A stretch of DNA of 64,000 nt from the NCBI GenBank assembly GCA_014338405.1, contig JTDE01000263.1, positions 144,806 to 208,805 on the forward strand. The letters are read 5' to 3'. Shown piece by piece: positions 12,401-27,400 of this stretch; the stretch's first letter is position 1; each line of letters begins with the position of its first letter. Under the pieces are notes generated by a model. That model did no database searches and was not told where the DNA came from. It saw nothing but the letters and a program-made list of their open reading frames with translations. The translations under genes were made by a program, and so were the position numbers. This stretch comes from Paragonimus skrjabini miyazakii. Lineage: Eukaryota > Platyhelminthes > Trematoda > Plagiorchiida > Troglotrematidae.

Positions 12401-15400
12401 ATTTGAACTTTTATTCAGAGTTTTTGCTGTTCGTTTGCATTAATAAATTTTCGTTGTGAAGTTTTGTACCATCAGTTTATCTCAGCGGTTGATTTAAGGT
12501 GCAATTTACTTGGAGGTATTATGTGGCAACAAATGTGGTCAAAACTGACGAATACTTACAAACCAGAGTAGGGTCAAAAACCTTGCGAACCTCTCCGGCT
12601 CTGTTCTTCGCCACGCAAGCGTACCGCGTGATCACACCGTGATCCACACTGGGAAGATACAACTGACGACCGTTTAGACGATCTTGAATGTTCCGATCTC
12701 CCGGGCCAGTGACCGGTAGATCCTGAAGGAAATGGTCATGGTAGGCGAGGTAAAGTGAAAAATTCATGTAATGCACATTATAACACACTTTCACTACTCA
12801 TGAATTGTTTAGTAGTAAAAGAATATTTAGCTAAATAGACATGGGCACGTTGTTTCTGTCGCTGGTTCGAATCCAGTCGATGGTCAGCTTTTTGCAATTG
12901 AGTCTCATTTGAATCATAAAACCTGGCACATTGCCTCTAAGTAACTATAAAGTTGATTAGCGCTATCACAATTGAATGAAAACAGAATCCGCGAAGTGGC
13001 CGTATAAACTGAAGTGGCACTGTTGGCTAAAGTGAAATACGGATTGTCATCAAAAACGTCACCACACAAAAAATACACGCAAGATTATAAACTCAAAGAT
13101 GTGCATCTGTAAAATTTATCGATCAACGCAAATGAAAAATGAGCCCGAAGCCTGAATGTTGTAACGTTGGTAATAGGATTTTCCAGTATCAATTGGAACG
13201 TTCCAGTCTATGGGAATGCGACAGCTGCGATCAATTGTGGGTGATGTTCAACTTGAAAATACGGGAATCCTTGGAAGTGTGCGGACCGAAAACACAAGAA
13301 TAGCTAGGGTACAACTAAGTTGAAAGATTTAAAAACAATAGGCATCGGCTTAAATGAAACGGATTCAGTGTCTCCACAAAAATGGGGTTGTGTGGTGGGA
13401 AAATGTTAGTTGAAAATGATATAATGGCTGGACGGCAAGATCAAAACGAATGAAAATCGATTAGCATTGTTCAACTGCCTTAAAACATGCGGCAACAATG
13501 CAGCCCTTATCACAGATTCAATCTCCCGCAACGGTTCTGATGGCTGAACTACTTCGAGACTTAGTTTGACCTACTGAAAGTGTGGACAGAATGTACGTTT
13601 GAATTCTTTTGCTGACAACATGACATACTAGGGCGCTCTTGTTTGTGCAGTCAGACATCAACCAGATGGTGACTGCATATTTTGTCGCCATAAAATCGAC
13701 GTGTTTTTTCAGATCGATCTTTTCTAATGTGAGAGAAATCATACATGGAGTGTCGTTAACTGAACCGAAGGAATGACAAATCAGCGCTTTGGATATTAGG
13801 ATATACTGATCCAAGACTCACTTCAGTGAAATTTCAGCCTCATAGTGATAAGCCGATGTGTCCACGTCAAGCTCAGACTGACATTTGAACTTATTTTGTT
13901 CGTGTAGTACATGTTGGACACGCGGGTGACAACACTTTTCAGTAGTGAACAAGGGAAATGTTTGAGAACCCTGTTTCAGTCCTATTCAGTTTTGAAATCG
14001 GCGACGAATGGCGCTGTGATAAATGCTCCACAACTTTGAAGAGTTTTTCAACCTCCAATAAGTGAGCAGGTTGTGACTGATGACTGGTGAATCAATTGCA
14101 GCTGTGTGACCGTTTTAATTGCGAACCAATCAGAGTGGTATGTTCCTAACTCTCCTATTTACTCGGATAACACGCAGCTAGAGCTTATATATGGTGGTGT
14201 TACTCGTAGCTTGAGTTGATGGTTTTGGTATGTTCGCGGAGCTTGGCATTTAGGTTGTGTTTGGTCCTGTGGAACAAGCTACATAGGCCGCACAACACTG
14301 CGACTGTCTGAACGTGTGCGGGAACATCATCCGTTGTGGCTAGTTCGATGTTTGATTAAGGCTTGCTCATCGGCGGTCGCTGCGCCCTAGGTCGAATCGA
14401 ACTATCTAATCCACCCAGCCGATTCGTTTAAGCCGATTTATCAAATCTGTGGACCGCGATCGAAGTGGGTCAAAGGTTGTTTATCAGCCATTGCAGTCCG
14501 CTCATATTCACCCCCGTTATGCTCACAAGAACGTCTGGTCGAAACACTGAACTTTCTCTGGCCATGGAGCAATAGCCCGAATCGACCTGTTGCGTGGGCG
14601 TACCGATTTTCCAAAAATCGTTTACAACCTGAGTTATTGGCGTCATATAGTTGGACTTCATGAGTGTGACTAACTTGACATTAATTATTACCATCCCTCA
14701 CCCTAGTGATGAACTAGCCCCGGCGAACCCATATTAATGTATTGTATTTAGCCAGGTGATGAAGCATTGAAAACAAGCTTGTTTGCTACGCGTTTCTTCT
14801 CATAAGTCAACTAGGCATATTCATAGTACAATTATCATTGTAGGTTATCTGGGTGACAGAAACCATCAGGTCAACATAGACAGGTGGTCAACTGTTACCT
14901 ATAGAGTTCCACTGAACAGACCACATTTCGTTCGCCAGCGAACGATACGTAAGCACTTAAAACCCAGTTGGCTTTCACAATGACAGAAGTGAGGTAGCGT
15001 GAATTTTGACCAATTTCATTTGATCTTTATCTTGGTGTTTAATAACCGTAACAATCTGCTAAGATTTTATGTAAAACAGGTTCGCTACAACTTGTGTTCT
15101 ATGACTCCGTGGAAATTTCCGAAATGTCTCAATTGCCTTGCTTATCGCATGATGTGCTGCCTCCGAAACCAAGTACATCCAGCTCTCAGTGAAAGCCAAG
15201 TAATTCTGCTCTTCATAGTATATTAGACAAGCGTTTCGAAGTTACTTGTTAGCTGATCGGACTTGTCAATGTATTCGTCACTAATTGAACGATAAAAGTA
15301 TGATAGTGTGTTAATCGCAATTACAGTGCAGTTATACATGGCGATCGACAATGAGACGTACTTTTCTCTAATGTAATTTGACTTCTGGAAACTAATTAGC

Positions 15401-18400
15401 AGAGGGATGTGATGAACAAAATTGTGTACTCACGTATTCCCAACGGATTACTGGTTCCGGATTGCCCGTTACGTTGCACCAAAGAGAATGCGGTTTTCCA
15501 CGCTCGAAGATAGGTGACTCATGATCCTTACTGTCCCCGAAACTTGGTGCACCTAAAGCATTTCAAAGTAGTGGGATATGTATGTGTGAAGTATACAGAG
15601 CTGGTGTGTGCAATAAAAACGGAAAAAACAACAACAATAGACTAATCATCATGTCATGTTAAACTTCATGGAGGTCACAGGGTCAGCACGTTACTGACCG
15701 CGTGGATTCATACAAACTCCCCTGTTGTCAGTCGGTGAATATACGTAAAAATAGAATCGTAGATACGACATTCCTAATAATGTCGTGATAAGTGAACAAG
15801 TTTGAGACGTGTTTACTTCACTACTAAGTGGAATTTTTCAAACTGGTTGTGGGATATGGCCAGAGCTCATAGTAGGTGGATGATGGGAAGTACCAGAGAT
15901 CAAACCAGTCATCGCGACTAACGCCGGTCAAACGGGAAGAACCGGACAGAAGTGCACAGGACGTTTAAATGAAAACTTTGTTGCATTGTAGACTGAAATT
16001 CTGGTTCATAAACGCCAGTGCACAAGTGACGCACGAATGGATGGATTAGGAATTGAAGATCTTGCTTTATTAAGTAACTTTTTGCTGCAATGCAATATTC
16101 GTTCCATTATCCAATTCAAAGCCCGCACATACGATTACTGCAATAGCAAGCCCTAACTTGTGGTTATGAACATTCACGGAAATTTACATGGTCCACTTGG
16201 AAGTATTTCAATAAATCGGCATAAGTACATGTAACGACGAACAGGTAAACGACAAACTGTCCAGGTGGGCGCAGACACTAATACACATCATTCATCTGCC
16301 ACACATATCGAGCACCTCATTGGCTTTTCTCCAGTCTTGATTTCACATCGAATAACGAGCAATGATGAGTTCAAGCTGTTTGCATACGTTAAAATACTGA
16401 TTGGCTCCCGGAGTTCGCTCAATCTCCAGGCTAAAATCGCCACACGTTTGGTATGAGCAAACTGTCCATTGATGACTGATTTCGTTCTTAATGTAATAGG
16501 ATGGAATGTATTTGAAAAAAAATACACAGCATATTCACAGTGACTTTAAAGGTGAGAAACAAACTAATACTCTTAACACACACATGAAGTTTTATAATAG
16601 GTGCATTCATATGAAGATTAAGCACACTGAAGTGACATGATTTTGTGGTATGGCTCCTCTCCGTCGATTCATTCACTGCGTAACCTCCATGTTTCAACTC
16701 GGTGAATCAAGAAGGAGACTCAAATCGAACGCGGGACGTATTCCTGGCATAATAACTATATCGTCTCAAATATAAGATGTCTGGATGTTATCCAGCTTGT
16801 CTCTCTCGATTAGTTTCACATAGCTCACTGGTAAACAAGGTCTGACAAATGTCTGCAAGTTTCAGCTGACAGGCGTGGGGACCGGTTAACTCATATGTGA
16901 AAGGGCCCGGATCCATCAGGTAATAGCTCGCCTGGGCCCAGCTACAACACCGACTGGAACACAATCTAATCTCGGCCTGTATTTGCTTGCAGTCATTCGG
17001 ACGTACGCGGTGAGCAGGGGTGTTTGAATGACAACGACCTGAAGGGCAATTCACAGGCTGTAATGAATGTGTGCAAGACAACACATGGTTAGTTAATGTA
17101 TGATCCAACAGCTAGGATTCATTTAGCAACATGACGGTGACTTATATGAACAGTACTGTTCCATCGTATTCTCCTTACTGTCATGTTGTGTATTTGACTG
17201 TAAAGGGTAGGCACCTTGAGATTGAACATTTGAGTTAGGACGCAGAGGCCGGAACTCAGATCTTCTCCCTGACGTTTCCTTGGTTTACTAACTATGGCTT
17301 ATTATCTACTATTTTCATTGTTGTAGGGCAGTTGGTCATGATGATGAATTGAAGTAGTGTTTATACATGAACTGTTCAATCACAAAGTAAGTTTGTCAAC
17401 TCGAAGTTTGGACTAGGGCATACACATCAGTAGACATTGGACACATCTCAGATTTGATTTATGCAAAGACAGGACCAATGCGCAGCAAGATGCACAATGT
17501 TCATCCTAACCAAAATGAAGCCCACACATGGCAAAAAAAATAGTTCACTGGATTTATTTCTCAATATTTGTTCACAGCGTTCTACACCAAAATTCATTTC
17601 ATCTTGCTTTGTACCATTGCTTCAGAAATGAAACTTGTTGAATAAGTAATTTAATGTGATTACTCACTTAGCTACTACTCTTAAATATTACTTGTAATAT
17701 GAAACTTGGAAAGAAATCGGCAAGCTGTTGTCCATTGATATAGCATGCTACCTCAATGCACTCACTAAGAACGGTCACCATAATATCCAATCTGTCTTCT
17801 CCAACCGGGTTACTAGCGATACAAGTGTACTGCCCGAATTCATTAGCTTGAATGTTGCGTATAATCAAAAGACGGCCGTTGTCGTGGATTGAGAATCTGC
17901 CGCTGACTGCGGTCGTATTGGAGCGCAGACTGGAAGTTTCTGTTGGTTCTTCGCCCAAGTTTAACACACGAATTGTCAACGGTGTGTCATCTTTGAGCCA
18001 TTGATAGACCGGTTCCGGATTAGCCACAGCTAAGCATTGCAAACGCAATTCGGAACCTTCGTTGACGTCCACTCGGGAACCCGTTGATGAATGTCTGAGA
18101 ATCCCAGGCGAGGCTGAATAGAATACACCAGGGCTCGAATCAGAGATGAACTATACAATACAAAACATTTTACATCTTCACGCATGATAACACGACATAA
18201 TACTGCAAAAGATATACACTGTTCCATGGTTTAAACAATTGTATTAGGTCTGTTGTTTAAAAGGAGACGTTCATTGTTATCTTTTTTGTCCACTTCGACT
18301 CACACACAGTACCGGACCATAAAGTCACCCCATAAGTAAGTGGACAGAAGTACAACCAATAGAATGTAGACTAGTCGCCTAGACATTTTCAAGTCGGAAC

Positions 18401-21400
18401 AAACTATCCAGAGCGTCGATACTATCACAAAGACGAATGACATACTTTGTTGCATCGCACACTTACACGTGACTTCGAGCGTGTAGCGATAATTCCACGA
18501 TCCAGGAATGTTAGTGGCAATACATTTGAATTCTCCCTGATCTTCCATATTGACACTGAATAGGGTTAACGTCGATCCATCGGGGCTTATAGTAAAGCGG
18601 TCTACAGAAATGGGATAAAAATGAATAAAACTGGGTTTTTATTTAAGATAGTTACTGAGATGGTTTTAGAGTAAAAGTGGGTTCTTTGATAAATTAGCTG
18701 GGCATTTTGTTACAACTAACACAAATTTGAAAACAATTTCACATGGACAGAGTGCGTCGAATTCTAGCTTGTAAAGAAGCTGTGATAAGCCGCGATTGGT
18801 CTATTTCATTTCACGATCTACCTATCTGTCATAATTGTCTTACCCTGAGGTAATGCGCTGTAAATATCTTTCTCATCCTTAAGCCATCTGATTTGGGCTG
18901 GTGGGTTGGAACTCATCACGCAACTGAATGTGATATTGCCGCCAACATGCACCGTCTTGATTGTTAGGTTGTGAGCCATTTGCCGGTCGTCTGTTGGTTC
19001 TGCATAAAAAAAATGTAGAGAAAAATTCGTTAGTAATGAATGAACAGGTGATGTACAGATTAGTTATTTAAAAAAAATAGTCGGTCAGCCAAGCTTCAGT
19101 CATTGCAATGTACAGTTTTGAACTGAGGAACACTTTTCTGCGTGTTAGGGCGCCCACCCTGTTACCGTCCCAAGGCGCCTCCGTCGTGAGAAAGAAGAAA
19201 AGCTATTGACTGAGTCTCACTCAGCGGAGCTGTTCTAATCGGTTGAAACTTTCTATACCGCTATGCATATCTGCGATCCTAACTCTTTCTCATGATGTGT
19301 TGGGAATATGTGGCCATTACGTGTTCTATAAATACTTTGTAATTGTCGCCCTAGCAGAACCCGTTTTATGGCGGAACAAAACTCTTTAATTTGAACGCGT
19401 CTTTTGGCTTGTCTTGGGAGCGAATACGGGAACAGTCGCGGTAATATTCGGGGCCGAAATTTCCGTATGAATTATTGCTGGGACGAGAATCCGATTTTAT
19501 CGAGCGCACCACTATACCGTGGTCGAACCAGCGTATCGTTCAGGAGGGTTTACAACACTGCGTGACTCAAATTCAGCTGTACGGGTGCTTTCATCAATCC
19601 GGTCAAGTGAAGTAATTGCTACCCTTAGATCTCAATGGGTGTTTACGACAGAGAGTCTGGAAAATCCATAAAACAATTTTACCGTTACCAAATTTCTGCT
19701 GATTGATCCAATCTGTTTGGGCTATCGTAGCTGTCAACAAAACCTGCTTCTTTAATAAACATGTAAAATTTTAATGAGGAATTTTGGTTTCTGAGCACAA
19801 CGCAATTACTTGACTAAATATGGCCATATGGTTTTTGTGCCCTTCGTGAACGACAACCATCAACAATAACAGTCAATCATGTTTTGATGACCTTTACTAA
19901 ATATAGTTAATTGCTTACCTAAATGCTGAATGTAGCTTTAGAGTCAATACAGTGTGCAGTTTGTTGATGTAAATCGATTGAAGCGGTTGTTCAAGTTGAT
20001 GGAACAGCGACATACAGATCTACTGGGAAGTAGATGATCATCCGACTTAGTCGATGGCTTTTCATTGCATTAACCATACGACTTCGTTCAATATTCTAAT
20101 GCGTTATCGAAAACTGTGGTTATTAATTTTCATCAAAGCTGCCATTAGTGAGCGTGACTGTTCACTACTGTGTACACGAAAGCAAGCATCGGCGAAACAC
20201 CAGTTGTCCTGACAGTGAATTAAGCGATCACATGACCTTTGATGTTTCAGCTGAATTAGGTTGAGTCACGATTACATTAGGTTAGACATTCTGGCAGTTC
20301 TGGTGTCATGTGATTGACGTGAACGAACGGACTGATTTAACCACCCAACCTTCCCTTGAACGGGCATGATGTAGCGAAAAGGCGTTCAGTAAAGCAAAAT
20401 CTTTATTGCCCAACTCGCTAGTTACCATGCCACACGAACGCTCGCGATTTTGAATCACAATTCCAGTCCACGACACCCCGGTTTCCGCTCGCACGTCGTG
20501 TGCACTTCTACCCAGTTTAGGTGTGTTTTGAGGGCTTTCCTAGTGTAGCGAAAAGGCGTCCAATAAGGCACAATCTTTATTGTCCAACCCGCTAGTTACC
20601 ATGACACACGAGCGCTCGCGATTTCGAATCACAATTCCAGTTCACAACACCCACCCCGCGGTTTCCGCTCGCACGTCGTGTGCACTTCTACCCGGTTTAG
20701 GTGTGTGATTGGCGCCTTCTACCAGGGGATTTTCTGCCTTCTGTTCTTCGTCCGTTGATCCGATTTCCTTGAGCGATAGCTTGTCCAATCGCTCGTGCTG
20801 TCCTCCGTCTGTCTCCTGTAGGCTTTGAACGTACTCTACAGCCGTGTCGATATACTCCTGAGAGTGTTGCAATAATCACGTCTTCAGTTTGGTCATTCAT
20901 TCTATTTCGGCTGCCACGTCTCGCCCGTTGGTCCGATCCGGTCGAGCGATGACTCATCCGGTAGCCCACGCCGTTCTCCATCCGCTCACCGTGGGTTTTT
21001 CAACGCACCTCCCCCTGTGTTGGGGTATTCCGCCGAGAGTTGGAATGCTCGCACTTCCTGCCTGACGGTCCACCACAATGTGCGGTCACTTATGAAATCA
21101 GTGAGTAGTTTGTAGTTGGTTTATTCTCACTATTGTCCAACCCCTCAGACTGCAGAACGCAGATCATATCATCAATTATTTGGCTGGTGAAGGTTATTTG
21201 AGGAATGTTCACCGGAGGACCAACCACCTAAAATGATTGTCGACTGAATAATGCTCAGTCACTAGACTGCGCATGTAAGTGATGTGTTTGAGCACACCAG
21301 ATCTTATTTCACAAAAATGTTTTGCTTGATACTACAGCCTTCTGGTTACAACCTAGACTATGCCGACGAATGCGTTGAATGGGATTGTAAATGTACTCTT

Positions 21401-24400
21401 ATGGTGGTGGGCTGATTGTTTACAAACACTTAATCAAAGACAGATTTAGACAACTTATCAGCAGACTTCAAAATATGATTATCGCACGATGGCTGCGGGT
21501 TCAGTAAGTTTCATAACACTTTATCATTTATGAGAACACTCCGTTTCATGATTATCCATTTCTTATCCTTAACGCTTAGTCTGTGTAATGACTGAAGTGT
21601 AATGCTCATATTGTCACCGAAACATGTGCCTACCATTATCTCAGAAAATGTGAGCATGCACGTAATCGACAATCGTTATGAGACCTACCAAAAACGGTTA
21701 GAATTGTGGTCGCTTTTGCTGAGCCAGCCTCATTTTCCGCCACGCACGTGTAATCACCACCTTGATAAGGTCTCGCAGATAACAGCATCAAATTTTTTGG
21801 TCCAACAAGCCTTTCAATATAAAAAAAATGATGAAAGTGATTCGCACCGCATTTTTACAGAAATAATTGAAGGATTTGTATGTGGATTAACTGAACAGAT
21901 GAATAAATGAATGGCTGTGTTCGCATTTAAGGACACACTCATCATTAACAACGTACACCATAAAACGATTGAAACTAACTGTCAAACTGACAGCGTTGTT
22001 AGGCTGCCACAAATAGAGGCTTGCATACGTAGGTTGTCAGCACATCTGCAAGAAACCGTCTACAAAGCAGTACAGTACACCTTGCGAAATGGCAATTCTA
22101 TTCTTTGACAGATTTACTGTGTTCCTAAATCCAACCTTGCGAGTAACCCTATTTTTTCTCAAACACTTGTTTTCTTGAATTTTGTATCACTTATTCGATT
22201 TTCTAATTTGTTGTTCTATCCGAATTTCCCAAGCAAATATTGTTCCACTGAGACGGTTGTTTTATAATTTCTCTTTTGATTACGTAAGGCCTTCATGTGT
22301 TTCATACTGTCGGTGTTTCCCCCCCTTAAAGTACTGGAGGAATACTGGAAGAATCTGTGGTTAATTCCTCAAAGGAATGTGATTCATTTTGGTTTTTCCC
22401 CAGTTACCTGACATAGTGTAGCTGTGACCTCCATTCAAAGTCTTTTGGTCTTGTTTTCTTTGGGCCAATGCGGCGTACGGAGCGTGTGAATCTATCACAT
22501 ATGCCTTTGTGTGAGCCAGTTGTGATGACAAATCTTTTGACCTTGGGAACTGTGACAGATTAATTCGAATACACTTCACACAGATATGCATGGACAAGCT
22601 TTATATTCTCACTTCGTGAACCAAACAGCCATACAACACGTATTAATATAGAACATTGCGCAAATCTTCCTGTTTACTAATGTATGACTGATGTAAAGTC
22701 CAAGTTCTTAACGAGAAGTATAAACAGAAATAGTGAAATTCAGTCAAATAATCGTTTCTTTTGGCCAGAAAAATGAATATTCATGATAACCGTATGAAGA
22801 AGTTAAACAAACTAACTATGCTAATAAAAATGGTTATCCACCTGCTATAGATTAAGACAAAGACAAAAATACAATCGATTACCAAGATGGGACAATGTTT
22901 CGTTGGATTTCTCATGCACAAAACTAGCGAAATACAAGATAATAGACATTCTGCATGTTAACATACTGCACTGAAGCAGGCTAAACAGATATCTCACTGC
23001 TGATAATGAGAAGCATCAGCAAGAATTGTGTTTTTGTATTTACCAAAGGCACTTAGATGTCTTGACAGAGGGTGACAACATGAAAACTAACTTTGAGTAA
23101 GGCCAATTATAGACAGAAAGCTTGTATACATTAATAGTGATTTTCAATGTTTCGCAACAAAAACAACAGTAACAACAACGACACGAACAGGTAAGCTATA
23201 CAGCCAGTCGGAAGAACTGTAGGCTGCACGGCCAACCTCCGTGAAGTTGACAGGGGTTTCAATCGCTGTACACAAAATGTCGGATGATTAACGTTACTAA
23301 CCACGGACAAACTTGTTAAGACCATTTCGGAATTAGCATCACAAAGGATAATTAGACACTTCAGATAATTACACCGGGGTGATTGAAATTCTTTTATGTG
23401 AAGGTTAGAAGAGCTATCGATAGAAGTAGTGAACGACGAGAAGACATCTTGGAAGTAATTGCTAAGAGGAAGATCACTTGAAAATACTACATAACGCCAC
23501 TTGCACACTACAGTCAAGTTAAACTTTTTGGCAGACCACTTAAAGTAATGGGATCTATATATTTTAACATAAATGTGTACATTAGGAAAGACTTATTGGG
23601 AGACAAACACGAGAAAGAAAATGCAACACGCCAGCCCTGCTGGGCATCACCGTAGATAACTGAATATGGTAGCCTACAAAATGCTGACATAAAACCAAGT
23701 AAGATGTACAAGATGTTCATAAATGAAAAAGAACATCATCTGTTTATAAGAAAAAAATGAGCAAAACTACCAGCAATCACTACTCTGTAGAATCGGTCAG
23801 TTATTTCACTCTACCATCAATTTGGGCGTACGTATTTTTGTTGCACATAGAAGTGTATGTACGGTTCTTAGCAGCTGCGATGTTACATCGCGTACTCCGT
23901 GTACAAACTCATGTGGCCTTGTGTTTAATTGAGTACATTCTGAATTATTAATCCTGTGACTAGTGTTTGAAGGATCACACGTCATCACAATCAAAAACAG
24001 TTCATATGCCACATTCCTTATTCGTACCCAATCTGATAAGGACCTTAGAACGATGTTGTACGTAAACCCTAACACTACCGGAAAACAGAAGAGCGTCTGT
24101 AGTGTTATTAGACTTCAATTCCTTTGCAAAAAATGATGCATTCTTTGAGAGTGTTAAAGTAATCTGTCATCCTATAAAGCTATCCATTACAGTTCGTCAG
24201 CATTCCCGTATGTCTGTACATTTTAATGGAATTTATGCTACCCTTGATAATACAACGTCAGTCAAAGAATCAATGGTAATAAGATTATCCATGAAAATAA
24301 CGAAGATAATTGTTCAAATTAACCAATTTTTTCAGTCTGGATAATTCGTACAACAAAACTGAGCACACATTTTTATTTCCATTAACATCCAGTCCGTTAC

Positions 24401-27400
24401 CCGAACAATTCCACTTTTTGCCCTACTTGAGTTCGGTTCGAAAAGAAATTAACCTGACAAAGATACGATAGTCAAGCAAAGAAGTTAACTATTTTCAAAA
24501 GATTATTCACTGCGCTGTCTTTCACAGTGACATGTTATCTTCAGTTTCTGACTATTTTAAGGTTATCATGCTCAATAATATATGTGGCTGAGCTGATGGG
24601 AACGTTAGACTCAAGCCTCACTATTGTCAAAGATAGTTAGAAATGCGTGCGCTTACCAGGACCACATTGGAGACTGGTCTATCATTCTATGAGATGATCG
24701 TGTTGAAAAATTGTGACAATGGTCTTACATTAAATCCCTGCCAATAGTACAGTTTAGGGGACAAATCTGTTCCCAGTAGCTATTCATCAGGCTAAATACA
24801 TCAAAATTTTATAGGGGGCAAACATAGAACTGTTGGTTGATGAGGTCAGTCAAATCAACGTCGAGGCCCCACTTGAACAATGGGTGTTGGAAAGCTTATA
24901 GGTTGAAGTTTGACCATAGATTGGACAAAGCGTTTCTGGGCCCATTTGGGTGGATTACACAAGTGAAGTTCAACACCCTCAGCTGTAAACTGAAACTCAA
25001 CTGGGTGACCTTGACTGAATAAGTTGAGCGAAATACTTCAGTCACATTGACAAATTGATTAGAAACCACCAAGTGGGGTAGTGTGACGTTGTTAAATGAC
25101 TTCTTTGTTTCATTGTTGAGCTAGTCTAGGTGGTGCTCACGTATCCGTTCAGTTAAGCGTCTGGTAGTGCGGTCAACAAACTCGGTTGCTGAAGCAGGCA
25201 ATTTATCTTTTATGTGTGGACATAAAATCGGATCGGAAGTAAATTGGGCATGTTGTAAACTGTCTGCTAGATTGTTAGTAGTCAACGGTAAACCAGTTCA
25301 CAATACGTTGTGGCTGATTTTATTTGTAAACTGTTAGTTCACTTATTCAACCAAAAGAAATGCTGTGAGCCACTTTGAACTGCATCAACCGTGACCGATA
25401 AACTTTACATTTGCATGATCGTTTCTCATGCATAACGAAGACGGAACGTTGGTGGTTAATTGGACAGTCCCCAATCATTAAAACTAATTATGGTCATCTT
25501 CTTACTGGTGCTATATACTTTACACGCATACATGTTGTCATTCGCCTCTCATATTTTGCTAAGTTTCCAAAAAGGTTCGTGAATAAATCTGGATAACGTG
25601 TATTATAGCATATTTGCGTAATAAAACTATGGGTATTATCCGTATCTTGCCTATATGCCATCGTTGTTCTGTTTCTACATACATCAGCTTGAATCACAGC
25701 AAGTTGGTTCTGTGCACATGGAAACTGTTTGCGAAATCATTTCAGTTTTACGTTCATTATCTCTACTGTGGTATCACATCCACTTGGTTAACTGCATATC
25801 GATAAGACAACAGAAAATAGTTTTAAGCTGATCCATATTTATTGATTGTTTATGAAATTTGTCAATATACCTAGTAAAAGACTCATAAGTAATCAAATGA
25901 TTTCTGTGTCTTCAACTTGAAAATATGTCTTAGTCATGGGGCCACCGGTTGGAGTTAACCCACGATTGATTCACGCAAACATTACTCACAAGCGAGTGTA
26001 GCTGAAGGTTTGTATACCATAATTCACTCGTGTCTATTATGAGGTCATGACGCACTGGTTAACATGGTGACTTCATGAAAATGTGGCCGGAGTTCAGTTT
26101 CCAGGCGTGGCGAGGATATGCACTACTGACGAACTGTGACGAAAGGGAAATTCGAACATGGTGAAGTTTTGAAAAGGAACTACCTGAAACCTTTAGAAAA
26201 ACGTCAAAGCTGCAATCAATTCTGGTTGATTTTCAACTTACAACACCATAAACCAGTTCTTTATTAAGTAATTTGCTGGGCAAACCATAACGAGTTAAAA
26301 CCAAGAGTTATTGATTTCGCAACGTTTCGACCCAGTCGGAGAGTCCTTACCAAACAACTGACATGAAAAAATTTACATTGGACGCGTTTTATCTGAGGCA
26401 ATTTTTAAATGGAATGTTTTTTCGTTTGAAATGCAATGTATAAAGACTACCAATAGGATGTTGGGGTTCACAGCTCACCTGAGGTCACCCCGTGAATATC
26501 CCATGTTATAGAAGGCACATACACACAAAACTCTCTATCCTTATTTACACTTCACAATACATTTATTCATATCTGTTCTGTTTACTATTCGGAAGTAGTA
26601 GACCAGTTCTGTTTACATTTTCTACGTAAAACTGCAAATCAAAAGGTTAAATTTACTGAATTCTCTGACCGTTGTGATTCGTTTGATGTGTAGTGTAACC
26701 AAGAAATGAATTGTCAATGTTAACAAACATTCTACCGTAACTCCCGGTAACACAACCACGTGCAGGTAGAAGCTGAGACGCGCGAGGACGAAATGTATAT
26801 TCGTTCAAATAATAGACAAGCAGTTTATATGTACAACGAACGTAACAGGTATGAAGAATAGTACGTATCAAGAGAGCAAAAGGGTACAGAATCTACAGAT
26901 GTAAATCATTGATGTAACTTGGTGTTTGTTTAGAAAAAAAGCAAAGCTTGAACTTCCACCTTTCTCACATTTTTAAACAGCATTAAGTCAATCTAATGTC
27001 CATTTATTACATTGGAATAAATTCCAGCGAATACGATGGATTTTAAAAAACCTTATCTTCATACATAAAACAGAATTTCAGTACGATTTTCTAAAACGAC
27101 ACCGCGGTACACACATTAGGAGTTGGAATATTAAGTATGTAATATGAACTTTTCCTTCAAGATCAGTGTTAGTTGTGGGTCATCGTTAAATGCTGTGCTT
27201 TACGAAAATAACATACAGTTAACTGAAGGGAATCTCTCGTTAGATACCATTTTAACTCACCGATATCCGGGGTGCTTTTCTGGTCGTAATGGTTGTCCAT
27301 TAAAATACCACGTGATTTTTGGTGGTGGACTTCCAGTAGCTTCACAAGTCAAGGTAATCGTGTTGTTTACAAACACAACCGCTTTCTCGTTAAAACCTTC

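Noticed and set aside
16788..17108. 106-codon minus-strand Cys-rich frame that might be a secreted peptide
   Set aside because: No signal peptide, no regular Cys spacing, no splice or promoter support.
21602..21910. 102-codon plus-strand frame
   Set aside because: It is antisense to exon 13 (Ig8 second half), which has matching splice phases.
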